A stretch of 31,129 nucleotides of DNA from a virus. The notes beneath the pieces are model-generated. The model saw only the letters and a list, made by a program, of their open reading frames with translations, did not search any database and had not been told where the DNA came from. The stretch covers positions 1 through 31,129 of IMG/VR virus record IMGVR_UViG_3300011253_000424; one strand, written 5' to 3'. The translations under genes were made by a program, and so were the position numbers. Shown here piece after piece: positions 13,699-20,261 of this stretch. Numbering within the stretch: the first letter of the stretch is position 1; each line of letters starts with the position of its first letter.

Positions 13699-13716
13699 GT
13701 AGGTTATTATACCTAC
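13699..13716. promoter_or_regulatory. Palindrome enclosing a TATAAT box upstream of the PiT gene
   Basis: GTAGGT-TATTAT-ACCTAC is an exact 6-6-6 palindrome 17 nt before the PiT ATG. On the - strand its centre gives TATAAT (13711-13706). No convincing -35 box lies 17 nt away. It may be an operator-promoter for the phosphate genes or a processing site for the tmRNA 3' end. Confidence 0.4.
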
Positions 13717-13734
13717 GATGAAGGTGTTAGAGTT

Positions 13735-14020
13735 AAATGTTTCGGGTGGGGACCGAAGTCCCCTTCTGTTTCTAGGCTTCCCGAAATGAGCCCACAGTAC
13801 TTATGCTGCGAGAGCGTAAGCCTTAGGAGCAACGTAATTGTTTGCTTTTAGTTTAGTTTGGTCCTTACGAGACCACCCGGTTTGTCTCCACTCACTTCGT
13901 ATACCTGTCGATCCTATTTCGCCCCCATCAAAAATATACCTACCTTGATATACTTGTGGTGGAGGCGGTGGGTACTGCCCCCACGTCCAGCATATAGTCC
14001 GCTCGCTTCATCAACGAACA
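13735..14020 (-). ncRNA. ssrA: Circularly permuted two-piece tmRNA (alphaproteobacterial type)
   Basis: Read on the - strand. An acceptor piece ends at 13957 with CGCCTCC-A-CCA and a GTGGG/CCCAC T-arm (13971-13987). About 30 nt later the coding piece begins at 13926 with GGGGGCG, which pairs with CGCCTCC to form the acceptor stem, followed by GGATCGAC as in all tmRNAs. CAGGTATA then pairs with TATATGCTG of the acceptor piece (one bulge), forming helix P2. The tag frame runs 13845-13801: ANNYVAPKAYALAA then TAA, with the usual A-N start and LAA-type end. A GGGGAC-CGAA-GTCCCC hairpin inside a TTTCGGG/CCCGAAA stem closes the 3' side. It would rescue stalled ribosomes and tag proteins. The outer ends are approximate. 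Confidence 0.92.
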
Positions 14021-14024
14021 TCGT

Positions 14025-14032
14025 TATTTATC
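14025..14032 (-). promoter_or_regulatory. Late-promoter-like GATAAATA before the tmRNA
   Basis: One mismatch to TATAAATA on the - strand, overlapping the stop of the 25-codon frame and just upstream of the likely 5' end of the tmRNA acceptor piece. The same variant occurs at 6171-6178. Suggestive only. Confidence 0.3.
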
Positions 14033-14108
14033 ACATGTACTCGCTGACTAGAAGCCAGACAAAGAGTGCAACAAACATCAGCAATGCAATGCTGGCTAAT
14101 ACTATCAT
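14031..14108 (-). CDS. 25-residue membrane microprotein
   Basis: A 26-codon frame starts at an ATG overlapping the upstream stop (TGATG) and encodes MIVLASIALLMFVALF followed by VWLLVSEYM, one perfect transmembrane helix with a short polar end. The coupled start and the entirely hydrophobic content argue that it is real, though it is short enough to arise by chance. It lies directly upstream of the tmRNA acceptor piece. Confidence 0.45.
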   Translation of the reverse strand: MIVLASIALLMFVALFVWLLVSEYM

Positions 14109-14356
14109 CAATCTGTTGCCCTGTCAATATCTACAGCATACTCATCTACTTCTGTAACGTTAAAAAATGTTGATTCATATTGAACCAAATCATCATAGTT
14201 CTTTTCACTTACCATATAAGGTGAATGCTGCACCTCAAACTCGACCCGACTATGTATGCGTTCAGAAAGATACTCATCAGCTTCCCAACGAGTATCAAAA
14301 AATGCTACAGCAGGATTAGGGTCAAGATAATCCACAGATTCAGTAACTTTAAACAT
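14108..14356 (-). CDS. Small acidic hypothetical protein
   Basis: 82 residues from the ATG at 14356, which has AAGGA 6 nt upstream; a longer TTG start at 14374 is less likely. Acidic and Tyr-rich, with FDTRWEADEYLSERIHSRVEFEV in the middle, probably a single alpha/beta domain. No family recognised. First of a string of five tiny genes (15104-14031) resembling the clustered small early genes of T4-like phages, which often act on host functions. Confidence 0.6.
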   Translation of the reverse strand: MFKVTESVDYLDPNPAVAFFDTRWEADEYLSERIHSRVEFEVQHSPYMVSEKNYDDLVQYESTFFNVTEVDEYAVDIDRATD

Positions 14357-14386
14357 TTTCAATCCTTTCAACACGGAAGTCTTCGG

Positions 14387-14554
14387 TCAACCAACGTAGA
14401 TCATTAGTCTCAACTGACCGCAGTACAACAGTACCTCAAAAGTTCCGGGGCGCTTTTCAACAACAACCCACACGGCACCATGCTCTTGAATACGTTGCTT
14501 ACCTTTTTTGGTAATGCCTTTTAAATGAATTACTTCAGCATCTTCATCACTCAA
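14387..14554 (-). CDS. Small hypothetical protein
   Basis: About 55 residues if it starts at the TTG at 14554, which overlaps the previous stop; another TTG at 14572 would give 61. Neither has a good ribosome site, so coupling to the preceding gene is likely. The sequence VIHLKGITKKGKQRIQEHG followed by WVVVEKRPGTFEVLLY reads as helix then beta hairpin; the G-K-Q-R-I-x-E-H-G motif recurs in small marine phage proteins as I recall. Function unknown. Confidence 0.55.
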   Translation of the reverse strand: MSDEDAEVIHLKGITKKGKQRIQEHGAVWVVVEKRPGTFEVLLYCGQLRLMIYVG

Positions 14555-14705
14555 CCTCTGTAAAAAGTTCAACCTGTTTAATACTGAACTTAATGTCAGG
14601 ATTCATTTCTTCAAGAATCATCATCAGTTCAGCAGCGTTACCGGGGCAGGCTTCTTTATTGACAACTTTCATGTCAGTCATGTTCATTACCCAAAACTCA
14701 GTCAT
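14547..14705 (-). CDS. 52-residue hypothetical protein
   Basis: Starts at ATG 14705, four nt after the stop of the preceding 51-residue gene whose end (GAGGTG) supplies the ribosome site. Sequence MTEFWVMNMTDMKVVNKEAC, then a Glu/Met-rich helix (AAELMMILEEMNPDIKF) and a short strand. The upstream extension of this frame is simply the shadow of the neighbouring gene and is excluded. No family recognised. Confidence 0.55.
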   Translation of the reverse strand: MTEFWVMNMTDMKVVNKEACPGNAAELMMILEEMNPDIKFSIKQVELFTEVE

Positions 14706-14709
14706 CTTA

Positions 14710-14865
14710 CTACACCTCAATTTTTTCAAGAATATCTTGGAAATCTGCAAGCATACCTTCACAGGCAGCAACAGCACGATCACGCTCAACAGGGTCTTCA
14801 ATCTGCTGATACTTAGCAAGGTTTGCTTCACAAGCAGCAATGTAACTTTGAATCTGTTCAATCAT
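14710..14865 (-). CDS. 51-residue helical hypothetical protein
   Basis: Starts at ATG 14865 behind AGGAG and encodes MIEQIQSYIAACEANLAKY, then QQIEDPVERDRAVAACEGML and ADFQDILEKIEV. Two amphipathic helices, each with one Cys in an A-A-C-E-(A/G)-x-L repeat, so it may be a small helical hairpin made of two similar halves. No membrane segment or known family. Adjacent tiny genes suggest coexpression. Confidence 0.6.
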   Translation of the reverse strand: MIEQIQSYIAACEANLAKYQQIEDPVERDRAVAACEGMLADFQDILEKIEV

Positions 14866-14876
14866 AACAAGTCTCC

Positions 14877-15104
14877 TTACAGAATAGTGGACATTGCGCT
14901 ACCACCATATACAACAGTCATACGCTTGCTTTTCATCTTCTGCATGATAGCGTTTTTGGTGTAGGCAATTTCATCACCGTCATCATACTGAACAACAACA
15001 GTGGTGTCAACATCACCGGGGTAGGTAAATACATCAGTGATTACGCCAGTAACACCTACTGGCTTTGTGTTTACATACCAGACTTCCATACCGATGTTGA
15101 TCAT
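14877..15104 (-). CDS. Small beta-rich hypothetical protein
   Basis: 75 residues, with IGMEVWYVNTKPVGVTGVITDVFTYPG and VVVQYDDGDEIAYTKNAIM. Alternating strands with Gly turns suggest a small beta barrel of SH3 or Tudor-like size; the C-terminus is basic. AGAGAG precedes the ATG. Function unknown. Confidence 0.6.
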   Translation of the reverse strand: MINIGMEVWYVNTKPVGVTGVITDVFTYPGDVDTTVVVQYDDGDEIAYTKNAIMQKMKSKRMTVVYGGSAMSTIL

Positions 15105-15126
15105 TTGTTTTCTCTCTTTCTCTGTC

Positions 15127-15705
15127 TTACATATGTAATGTAGTATTCTGAGTAGAAGGAGTCAAGTACCAATTTGGACTTTTACGAGTTTTTGTCCACC
15201 GAGCAAACTTAGACTTTTCTTTGATATAGAAGTCACGATAAGCAAGCACAGTGTTCGGCTGCTTAAGATAATCATCCATGCACTGTGGCGGTGGCGTCCA
15301 GCCGCCGTTCATCTTCATAGACTTAGGAGGCAACTGAAGCAGCGGCGCAACTTTGATAGACGTTGCATGAACTTTACCGTGCCGATGAGTGTACTCATCA
15401 GACAATGCATTCAGCAAATCTTTAGCCCAGCCATAGTGTTCTACAGATTCACGAATCCAGATGTTAGATGGATGCTTGAGGTGCGCAACTTTGTACAAAG
15501 TCTGTTCTTTGTATTCGTCTGGGTGTACCCAGTACTTTACCATAGTCTTACCAGAAACAGATGGGCGTTTTGTTAGCTGACCATCTAGCACTCGGTGAGC
15601 AGTGGACAACATTTGTGCAGTTTCTAGGAGCATTTTGTGAACATGTTGATCACAGTGCATCTGCGCTGCTACAACTGGATCACGATCAAGGTAAAAGATA
15701 TTCAT
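15127..15705 (-). CDS. Conserved phage protein (HCDxH-KMLLETAQ family)
   Basis: 192 residues beginning MNIFYLDRDPVVAAQMHCDQHVHKML and continuing LETAQMLSTAHRVLDG. This N-terminus, with a C-D-x-H-x-x-K-M helix and E-T-A-Q-M-L-S, is a signature of a family seen in many phages and giant viruses. The middle has HPSNIWIRESVEHYGWAKDLL and the end YRDFYIKEKSKFARWTK with basic residues, suggesting nucleic-acid binding. I know of no established function. Its stop forms a TTACATATGTAA palindrome. Confidence 0.75.
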   Translation of the reverse strand: MNIFYLDRDPVVAAQMHCDQHVHKMLLETAQMLSTAHRVLDGQLTKRPSVSGKTMVKYWVHPDEYKEQTLYKVAHLKHPSNIWIRESVEHYGWAKDLLNALSDEYTHRHGKVHATSIKVAPLLQLPPKSMKMNGGWTPPPQCMDDYLKQPNTVLAYRDFYIKEKSKFARWTKTRKSPNWYLTPSTQNTTLHM

Positions 15706-15708
15706 GGC

Positions 15709-15879
15709 TCATTTCCGTTTTCTATTACGTTTATTACCATATCCTAATCTTTTCATAACGTCAAGTCTTTCTTCATCAGTATATTTGCGCCACTTAGCAA
15801 TCTCTTCTAGAGTGCGGCCACAACCCTGACATTTACCTTCATTTATTTTACATAAGGATACACAGGGTGTTAAGAACAT
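15709..15879 (-). CDS. DUF1289 small Cys-rich protein
   Basis: 56 residues from the ATG at 15879, which has AAGGAAG just upstream; a TTG at 15927 would add 16 residues across a hairpin and is unlikely. MFLTPCVSLCKINEGKCQGCGRTLEEIAKWRKYTDEE matches DUF1289: C-x3-C-x6-C-x2-C, a probable zinc or Fe-S knuckle, then E-I-A-x-W and a basic tail. The family is common in proteobacteria and marine phages, function unknown. It ends just upstream of the preceding gene (3 nt). Confidence 0.8.
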   Translation of the reverse strand: MFLTPCVSLCKINEGKCQGCGRTLEEIAKWRKYTDEERLDVMKRLGYGNKRNRKRK

Positions 15880-15904
15880 ATCTTCCTTCTTATAAAATGT
15901 ATAG

Positions 15905-16066
15905 GTGGGATTAAGGATTACCCACAATGGACCACTGGCAAACTCCTGTCTACTAGGTCCAAACCTACCTGCATCCGCTAAGACGGGTCGCTAAACCCCT
16001 TCGGTATTACCTTATCCGCATCTGCCACGGATTATTCAGTCACTATACTATTCCGACCGTCGTCGA
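15905..16066 (-). other. Structured non-coding stretch between tRNA-Leu and DUF1289
   Basis: About 195 nt without a convincing gene (15880-16075), visibly richer in G and C than the surroundings. On the - strand at least five short hairpins follow each other: CGAC/GTCG (16065-16054), TCCG/CGGA (16031-16015), GGGT/ACCC (15998-15985), TAGGT/ACCTA (15967-15954) and GTGGG/CCCAC (15925-15905). It could be an RNA processed from the tRNA transcript or a 5' leader controlling DUF1289. No known RNA family recognised. Confidence 0.4.
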
Positions 16067-16075
16067 AAACTAATT

Positions 16076-16161
16076 TGGTACTCCCTGCCAGACTTGAACT
16101 GGCACAGCCAAAGGCTAACAGATTTTAAGTCTGTCGTGTCTACCGTTTCCACCAAGGGAGC
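16076..16161 (-). tRNA. tRNA-Leu (UAA), encoded CCA
   Basis: A complete class II cloverleaf: acceptor GCTCCCT/AGGGAGT, D-arm GTG/CAC, anticodon stem ACAGA/TCTGT with loop CTTAAAA (anticodon TAA, normal T33 and A37), variable arm GCC/GGC, T-arm GCCAG-TTCAAGT-CTGGC, A73 and CCA. It reads UUA, a frequent Leu codon in this AT-rich genome. A consensus promoter lies 28 nt upstream. Confidence 0.95.
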
Positions 16162-16188
16162 TTATTCACACAAATCATCATATAAAAG

Positions 16189-16217
16189 AGTATACTTCCT
16201 ATGAGTGCTGGTGTCAA
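16189..16217 (-). promoter_or_regulatory. Consensus host-type promoter (TTGACA-17-TATACT)
   Basis: On the - strand TTGACA (16217-16212), exactly 17 nt, TATACT (16194-16189). It directs tRNA-Leu and probably the DUF1289 and small-gene string that follow. It lies in an 82 nt non-coding gap. Confidence 0.85.
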
Positions 16218-16243
16218 GAGAAAAGATTCTCCAGAAGATATTT

Positions 16244-16927
16244 TTAATGTCTATTTTTTGCATAAAAGAATGTTCCTAATGTAATACGTTTTTCAGATAT
16301 ATCTTTTTTAGCGCTGAAAGAGTGCCATGTAGTATTTGGTATTCCACAGAAAATAAATGCACTATTTTGTTTCCACTCAATTTTTTTAGTAGGACTATAA
16401 TAATCTAGTTTATTTGAATTATACAGCCAAGTTCCGTGGTTGTCTTCAGGAGATATAAATGTAATCAAACTCATCAGTTTAGTTGCAGCCTCTGGATGAA
16501 TAGGATAGATATAACCAGGCGATTGTATTTGAAGTCCTGATCTATACTTACCATACATATTTCCTAAGCTCAAGCTTCCATAAATATCTCTAAAGACATC
16601 ATCATGTTCTTTGATGAATAAATTATACTCAATTAAAATATCATATATACCAGCTTTGTGAAATATATATTTCACTTTATCTACATCATCTACATTTTTA
16701 ATATCATAGTCAGATTCATCTTTAGCAGGAATTCTTTTTTCACCTGCCAGCGCAGCTTTCATAGTATTAGATACATAATATCTTGTTTGTCTCTCAGAAT
16801 TAAAATATTTATTTGATATTTCAGTAATTTTCTTTTTAGCGCCCACTAAAGGTTTAAAAATATAATCAGGTAAAAAATCATCTATGACTACATGCGGCCA
16901 AGGGTCAGTATAATATTGAACATTCAT
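16244..16927 (-). CDS. 2-oxoglutarate/Fe(II) oxygenase-like protein
   Basis: 227 residues beginning YYTDPWPHVVIDDFLPD, a common opening of phage prolyl-hydroxylase-like oxygenases. The jelly-roll core has YPIHPEAATKLMSLITFIS (His then Glu two on, in place of the usual H-x-D), a TWLY strand, NSAFIFCGIPNTTWHSF with the distal His, and a final KRITLGTFF where Arg would hold 2-oxoglutarate. The substrate is unknown. It is coupled (TAATG) to the carbamoyltransferase gene, so both may decorate the same sugar, base or protein. Confidence 0.75.
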   Translation of the reverse strand: MNVQYYTDPWPHVVIDDFLPDYIFKPLVGAKKKITEISNKYFNSERQTRYYVSNTMKAALAGEKRIPAKDESDYDIKNVDDVDKVKYIFHKAGIYDILIEYNLFIKEHDDVFRDIYGSLSLGNMYGKYRSGLQIQSPGYIYPIHPEAATKLMSLITFISPEDNHGTWLYNSNKLDYYSPTKKIEWKQNSAFIFCGIPNTTWHSFSAKKDISEKRITLGTFFYAKNRH

Positions 16928-18462
16928 TAAAATACCCTCACGTTATATTTCTTTTCAAACTTATTTGCATCTTTTTCATCATTAACCATCGGTCGACCTT
17001 TAATGTTTAGTGATGTATTTAGCAACATAGGTACTCCTGTGCGTTCAAAATACTCTTCTAGAATAGGTCTAATGATTGATCTTGAGTTGGCAGGCACGGT
17101 CTGCACTCTTGAAGTTCCATCAACATGAATAACAGATTGTAGGTCATGCTTTGGCTTACAGACATATTGCATGTATCCATTTGTGTGCCCTTCAAACCAC
17201 TTATCAAACTCTTCTTCTAGAATCAGAGGACCAAATGGTCTAAAGTATTCTCTCTTCTTAATTGCATTTACAGTGTCTTTAATATCATAACGAACATCAC
17301 CAATCAGCGATCTATTACCTAGCGCTCTTGGTCCCCATTCAGCTTTACCATTTGCAATACCACAAACTTTATGCTCAAGAATGTAATCAACAACTTCTCT
17401 TGGATTAACTTCACGATCAATGTCATGCCCTAGATATGCATCAATCCAATTGATCTTAGTGCCGCCAAATTGATTACAATATTCCCATGCAGCACATCCT
17501 AATGAGTTACCTCCGTCTGTTGGATCAGAAGTGATCCACATATCATCAAACAAATCCCGTATCTTTGAATTTGCTAGAATATTCTGTGCGACTCCACCAG
17601 AGTAGCAAAGCTTTGATCCATACTGTCTTGCTATCTTTGCATAGTGCATGATTTTTTCTTCTGCCCATTTTTGCAGAGAAGCTGCCATATTTACTTTATT
17701 GAAATCGCCTAACTTTTTAAAATAAGGCTCACAAAAATTTCTTATATTACGTTCACCTAGCATAAGCACAGAAGTTTTTATATGAACATCTTGACTGAAT
17801 AGATCAGTATGTAATTTCTTTAAAAAATCATAATATTCAGGTTCACCATAGCAAGAAAGTCCCATGACTGTACCTTCTTCAAAAGGATGATATCCAACTC
17901 TTTCAGTAATTTCTGTGTAAAATTGTCCAATAGAATGACTGCTAGTTAAATGATTTTCAAATGTATTAGTGTCTTTATCATATGTGTATATATTGTTTGA
18001 TGTAAATGTATCTTTGCTTGCACCATCAAGACTCATAATCACAGTGTCTGCATAAGATTCCCAAGGTCTTGTATAAAATGCTGCTGCTGCATGTGATCTA
18101 TGATGATCTAAGCAAGTATCAATTGCCTTAAAGAAAAAGTCTGATCTATAAGATAAATCTCTAAACAATCCATAATTAGGTCTTTCATTATCAGGAAGCT
18201 GAGTCCAAAATGCTTTTGACATTTTTTTACTTTTTAAATGTTTACCACCAAGCCAAAACATTTCTTTGTGATCCATAAAAATATCTTCATAAAAGACTTT
18301 GGTGTCAGCATTCATGAATTTATCTAAGAGTGTTTTTGATAGATGTGTATGATGCTTGATTTTACAGTAACGCTCAGATGATGATGCAAAATCAATATTA
18401 CCATCATCGTCTATCAATGCTAAACTGGCATCATGTGCCATATTAACAATACCAGCAATCAT
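16927..18462 (-). CDS. Carbamoyltransferase (NodU/TobZ family)
   Basis: 511 residues. The N-terminal Kae1-like half contains AGIVNMAHDASLAL (1-16), the metal-binding DHHRSHAAAAF (His-x3-His, about 119-129), MSLDGASKD and GTVMGLSCYG, and SGGVAQNILAN. The C-terminal YrdC-like half has GKAEWGPRALGNRSLIGD (carbamoyl phosphate site) and GVPMLLNTSLNIKGRPM. It transfers a carbamoyl group from carbamoyl phosphate to a hydroxyl or amine of a sugar or nucleoside. Homologues are frequent in marine T4-like phages, where the substrate is unknown; modified DNA bases or surface sugars are both possible. Ribosome site AAGGGA upstream. Confidence 0.92.
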   Translation of the reverse strand: MIAGIVNMAHDASLALIDDDGNIDFASSSERYCKIKHHTHLSKTLLDKFMNADTKVFYEDIFMDHKEMFWLGGKHLKSKKMSKAFWTQLPDNERPNYGLFRDLSYRSDFFFKAIDTCLDHHRSHAAAAFYTRPWESYADTVIMSLDGASKDTFTSNNIYTYDKDTNTFENHLTSSHSIGQFYTEITERVGYHPFEEGTVMGLSCYGEPEYYDFLKKLHTDLFSQDVHIKTSVLMLGERNIRNFCEPYFKKLGDFNKVNMAASLQKWAEEKIMHYAKIARQYGSKLCYSGGVAQNILANSKIRDLFDDMWITSDPTDGGNSLGCAAWEYCNQFGGTKINWIDAYLGHDIDREVNPREVVDYILEHKVCGIANGKAEWGPRALGNRSLIGDVRYDIKDTVNAIKKREYFRPFGPLILEEEFDKWFEGHTNGYMQYVCKPKHDLQSVIHVDGTSRVQTVPANSRSIIRPILEEYFERTGVPMLLNTSLNIKGRPMVNDEKDANKFEKKYNVRVF

Positions 18463-18465
18463 ATA

Positions 18466-19395
18466 TTATCCCTTTAGAGCAAAGTTCAAAGCATGTTCCG
18501 CTTCTGACTCCATATTTCTGGCTTTGTAAATACTGCCACAATCAGCATCAATTTCTCTACACAACTCTACTATTTCCATAGAAGTTATAGGGTAGCTATC
18601 TTTGATAGCACTTGCAGCAATCGCCACCATTATTCTATATAGTCTAAAGAAGTTGCCACCGTTCTCAACACCAGCATTTGTAATATACTCTTTACCTAAT
18701 GTCTGTGGAAAAAACTTACAATCACGGTATGACTTCCATGTCACAACATTATCAAGCTGATTCTTACGATAGTTAATCACTTCTTTCTGAAGTGGCTTAG
18801 GCAGTGTCTCAATAAACTTTTTCTTACGAGAGTTTGCATGAGAAGGAAACTGCTGCATCAAACTAAACGGATTGATAAACTCACCGTCATTCTTGAAAAT
18901 AAAGTTGTCTGCATCAGGATACTGTGCAGGCACATAGTACATTCGACACAAATCTTTAGTCTGTGCGTCTACTACACCCAGAGCAAGATTGTTAATCGAA
19001 TGCCAAAACTCTTTAATGCGAGATGCTGGCACCATATCAGTCAAAGGAAAGACTACACGAAACTTTGGCTTATCTTTGCGAGATGATGCTGTAGAGTAGC
19101 AGACATAGTAGTATTGCTTCAGAGGTTCTAGAACTGCGTCAATAGTCCCAGTGAAATCATCAACATCAATGCAACACCAACTGCCCCAGCCAAGTACATT
19201 GTCGTTAGAGCGTGTTGTAGAGGATTTAAACACAGCAGGACTAATAAGAGGAGAAGAATCACGTCCACCTTTCTGACCTTTCTTTTTAGACAAAGTAAAG
19301 AGCAAAGACTCTAGCTCCGCAAAAGAGCTAAAGTCCATGCGACGGTGTGTCTTGTTATCAAATACGTTTTTGAATATAGATAGAGAATAATTCAT
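18466..19395 (-). CDS. Archaeo-eukaryotic-type primase/prim-pol-like protein
   Basis: 309 residues from the ATG at 19395 (an upstream TTG at 19431 would lie in the terminator hairpin). WGSWCCIDVDDFTG carries an h-D-h-D metal motif, YVCYSTASSRKDKPKFRVVFPLTD resembles the nucleotide-binding strand of AEP primases, and CRMYYVPAQYPDADNF is the typical third segment of phage and plasmid prim-pol domains. It may prime or patch DNA synthesis. The start lies only 7 nt after the -10 box, so the mRNA may have no leader. The following carbamoyltransferase gene is 3 nt away. Confidence 0.65.
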   Translation of the reverse strand: MNYSLSIFKNVFDNKTHRRMDFSSFAELESLLFTLSKKKGQKGGRDSSPLISPAVFKSSTTRSNDNVLGWGSWCCIDVDDFTGTIDAVLEPLKQYYYVCYSTASSRKDKPKFRVVFPLTDMVPASRIKEFWHSINNLALGVVDAQTKDLCRMYYVPAQYPDADNFIFKNDGEFINPFSLMQQFPSHANSRKKKFIETLPKPLQKEVINYRKNQLDNVVTWKSYRDCKFFPQTLGKEYITNAGVENGGNFFRLYRIMVAIAASAIKDSYPITSMEIVELCREIDADCGSIYKARNMESEAEHALNFALKG

Positions 19396-19402
19396 AGCAA
19401 AA

Positions 19403-19431
19403 TATATATCACAAAAAAAGAGGGCAGTCAA
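19403..19431 (-). promoter_or_regulatory. Host-type promoter embedded in a terminator (TTGACT-17-TATATA)
   Basis: On the - strand TTGACT (19431-19426) is exactly the loop of the kdsB terminator; a 17 nt spacer holds the other stem arm and the T-run, then TATATA (19408-19403). It drives the prim-pol, carbamoyltransferase and oxygenase genes. Confidence 0.7.
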
Positions 19432-19436
19432 GCCCT
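19412..19436 (-). terminator. Terminator of the kds operon, loop is a -35 box
   Basis: On the - strand GAGGGC-TTGACT-GCCCTC then TTTTTTT: 6-bp perfect stem, 6 nt loop. It starts immediately after the kdsB stop at 19437. Confidence 0.88.
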
Positions 19437-20261
19437 CTATCTAACATGGTGTAAAGATTTTTCTACAATCTCAATGTCTTCTGGATTATTCACTTCCCAG
19501 AAGTCAAAGTGCAGAGGTAGAAGTTTCATACAATGAACATGATATCCGTTCTCTACAAATCGCAACTGCTCAAGTCCTTCGGTGCGCTCTAATGCAGATT
19601 CTTCCATATGAGCATAGTCAAACAATGCAGTAGGCTTATAAGCATACATTCCAATATGATAGTACATTGGAATCTTTTCAGATGATGATCTGATGTTTGT
19701 CAAGTCAGCACCGTATGGAATCATCTCTTTAGAGAAGTAGATTGCACGATCATTTGAATCTGTGACTACTGTTGTGCCACCTGCTTTACCCTCTGCTCGA
19801 CAATCAAGAAATCTCTCTGCTGTCTCCATTGGCATACGAAATGCAGGAGTAATAATATCAAACGGCTTATCATGTGCTGCTAGTTGCTCATACTCTTCCA
19901 TCATCAGTTTAAAAACATAATCAGGAATGAGTGGTGAATCACCTTGTAGATTAATAACATAATCAAACTCTTGGCTAAACTCTTCACCATGCTTGTCAAT
20001 CAACTTAACCATAGCCTCAGCACAGCGCTCTGTTCCGTTCTTACAGTCTGGATCAGTCATAACATATTCTTGACCAATCTTAATACACAGATTAGCAATG
20101 TCCCGATTATCTGTAGCTACATAAACAGGAATTCCAGTGCGCTTACCTGTCTCGATAGTCTGTTCGAGTACTGTCTTATCACCCAGCTTCTCTAACATCT
20201 TTCCAGGAAATCGACTAGAGTTATACCGTGCTGGAATAATAATAATTGGTTTAAGTCTCAT
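19437..20261 (-). CDS. kdsB: CMP-KDO synthetase (3-deoxy-manno-octulosonate cytidylyltransferase)
   Basis: 274 residues of the KdsB family: IIIPARYNSSRFPGKML (nucleotide-binding N-terminus, 7-23), VINLQGDSPLIP (about 106-117; metal Asp), YYHIGMYAYKPTAL, ESALERTEGLEQLRFVENG and EVNNPEDIEIVEK. It activates KDO with CTP to CMP-KDO, the donor for LPS and some capsules. It begins at the TAATG overlap with kdsA, so the two are made together. The phosphatase KdsC and isomerase KdsD are not visible and would come from the host. Confidence 0.9.
   Translation of the reverse strand: MRLKPIIIIPARYNSSRFPGKMLEKLGDKTVLEQTIETGKRTGIPVYVATDNRDIANLCIKIGQEYVMTDPDCKNGTERCAEAMVKLIDKHGEEFSQEFDYVINLQGDSPLIPDYVFKLMMEEYEQLAAHDKPFDIITPAFRMPMETAERFLDCRAEGKAGGTTVVTDSNDRAIYFSKEMIPYGADLTNIRSSSEKIPMYYHIGMYAYKPTALFDYAHMEESALERTEGLEQLRFVENGYHVHCMKLLPLHFDFWEVNNPEDIEIVEKSLHHVR

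Noticed and set aside
13858-14157. Plus-strand 99-codon frame over the tmRNA
   Set aside because: The stretch is explained in detail by the tmRNA structure on the minus strand and by small minus-strand genes.
14706-14861. N-terminal extension of the frame ending at 14547
   Set aside because: It only overlaps a real 51-residue gene in another frame; the ATG at 14705 has its own ribosome site.
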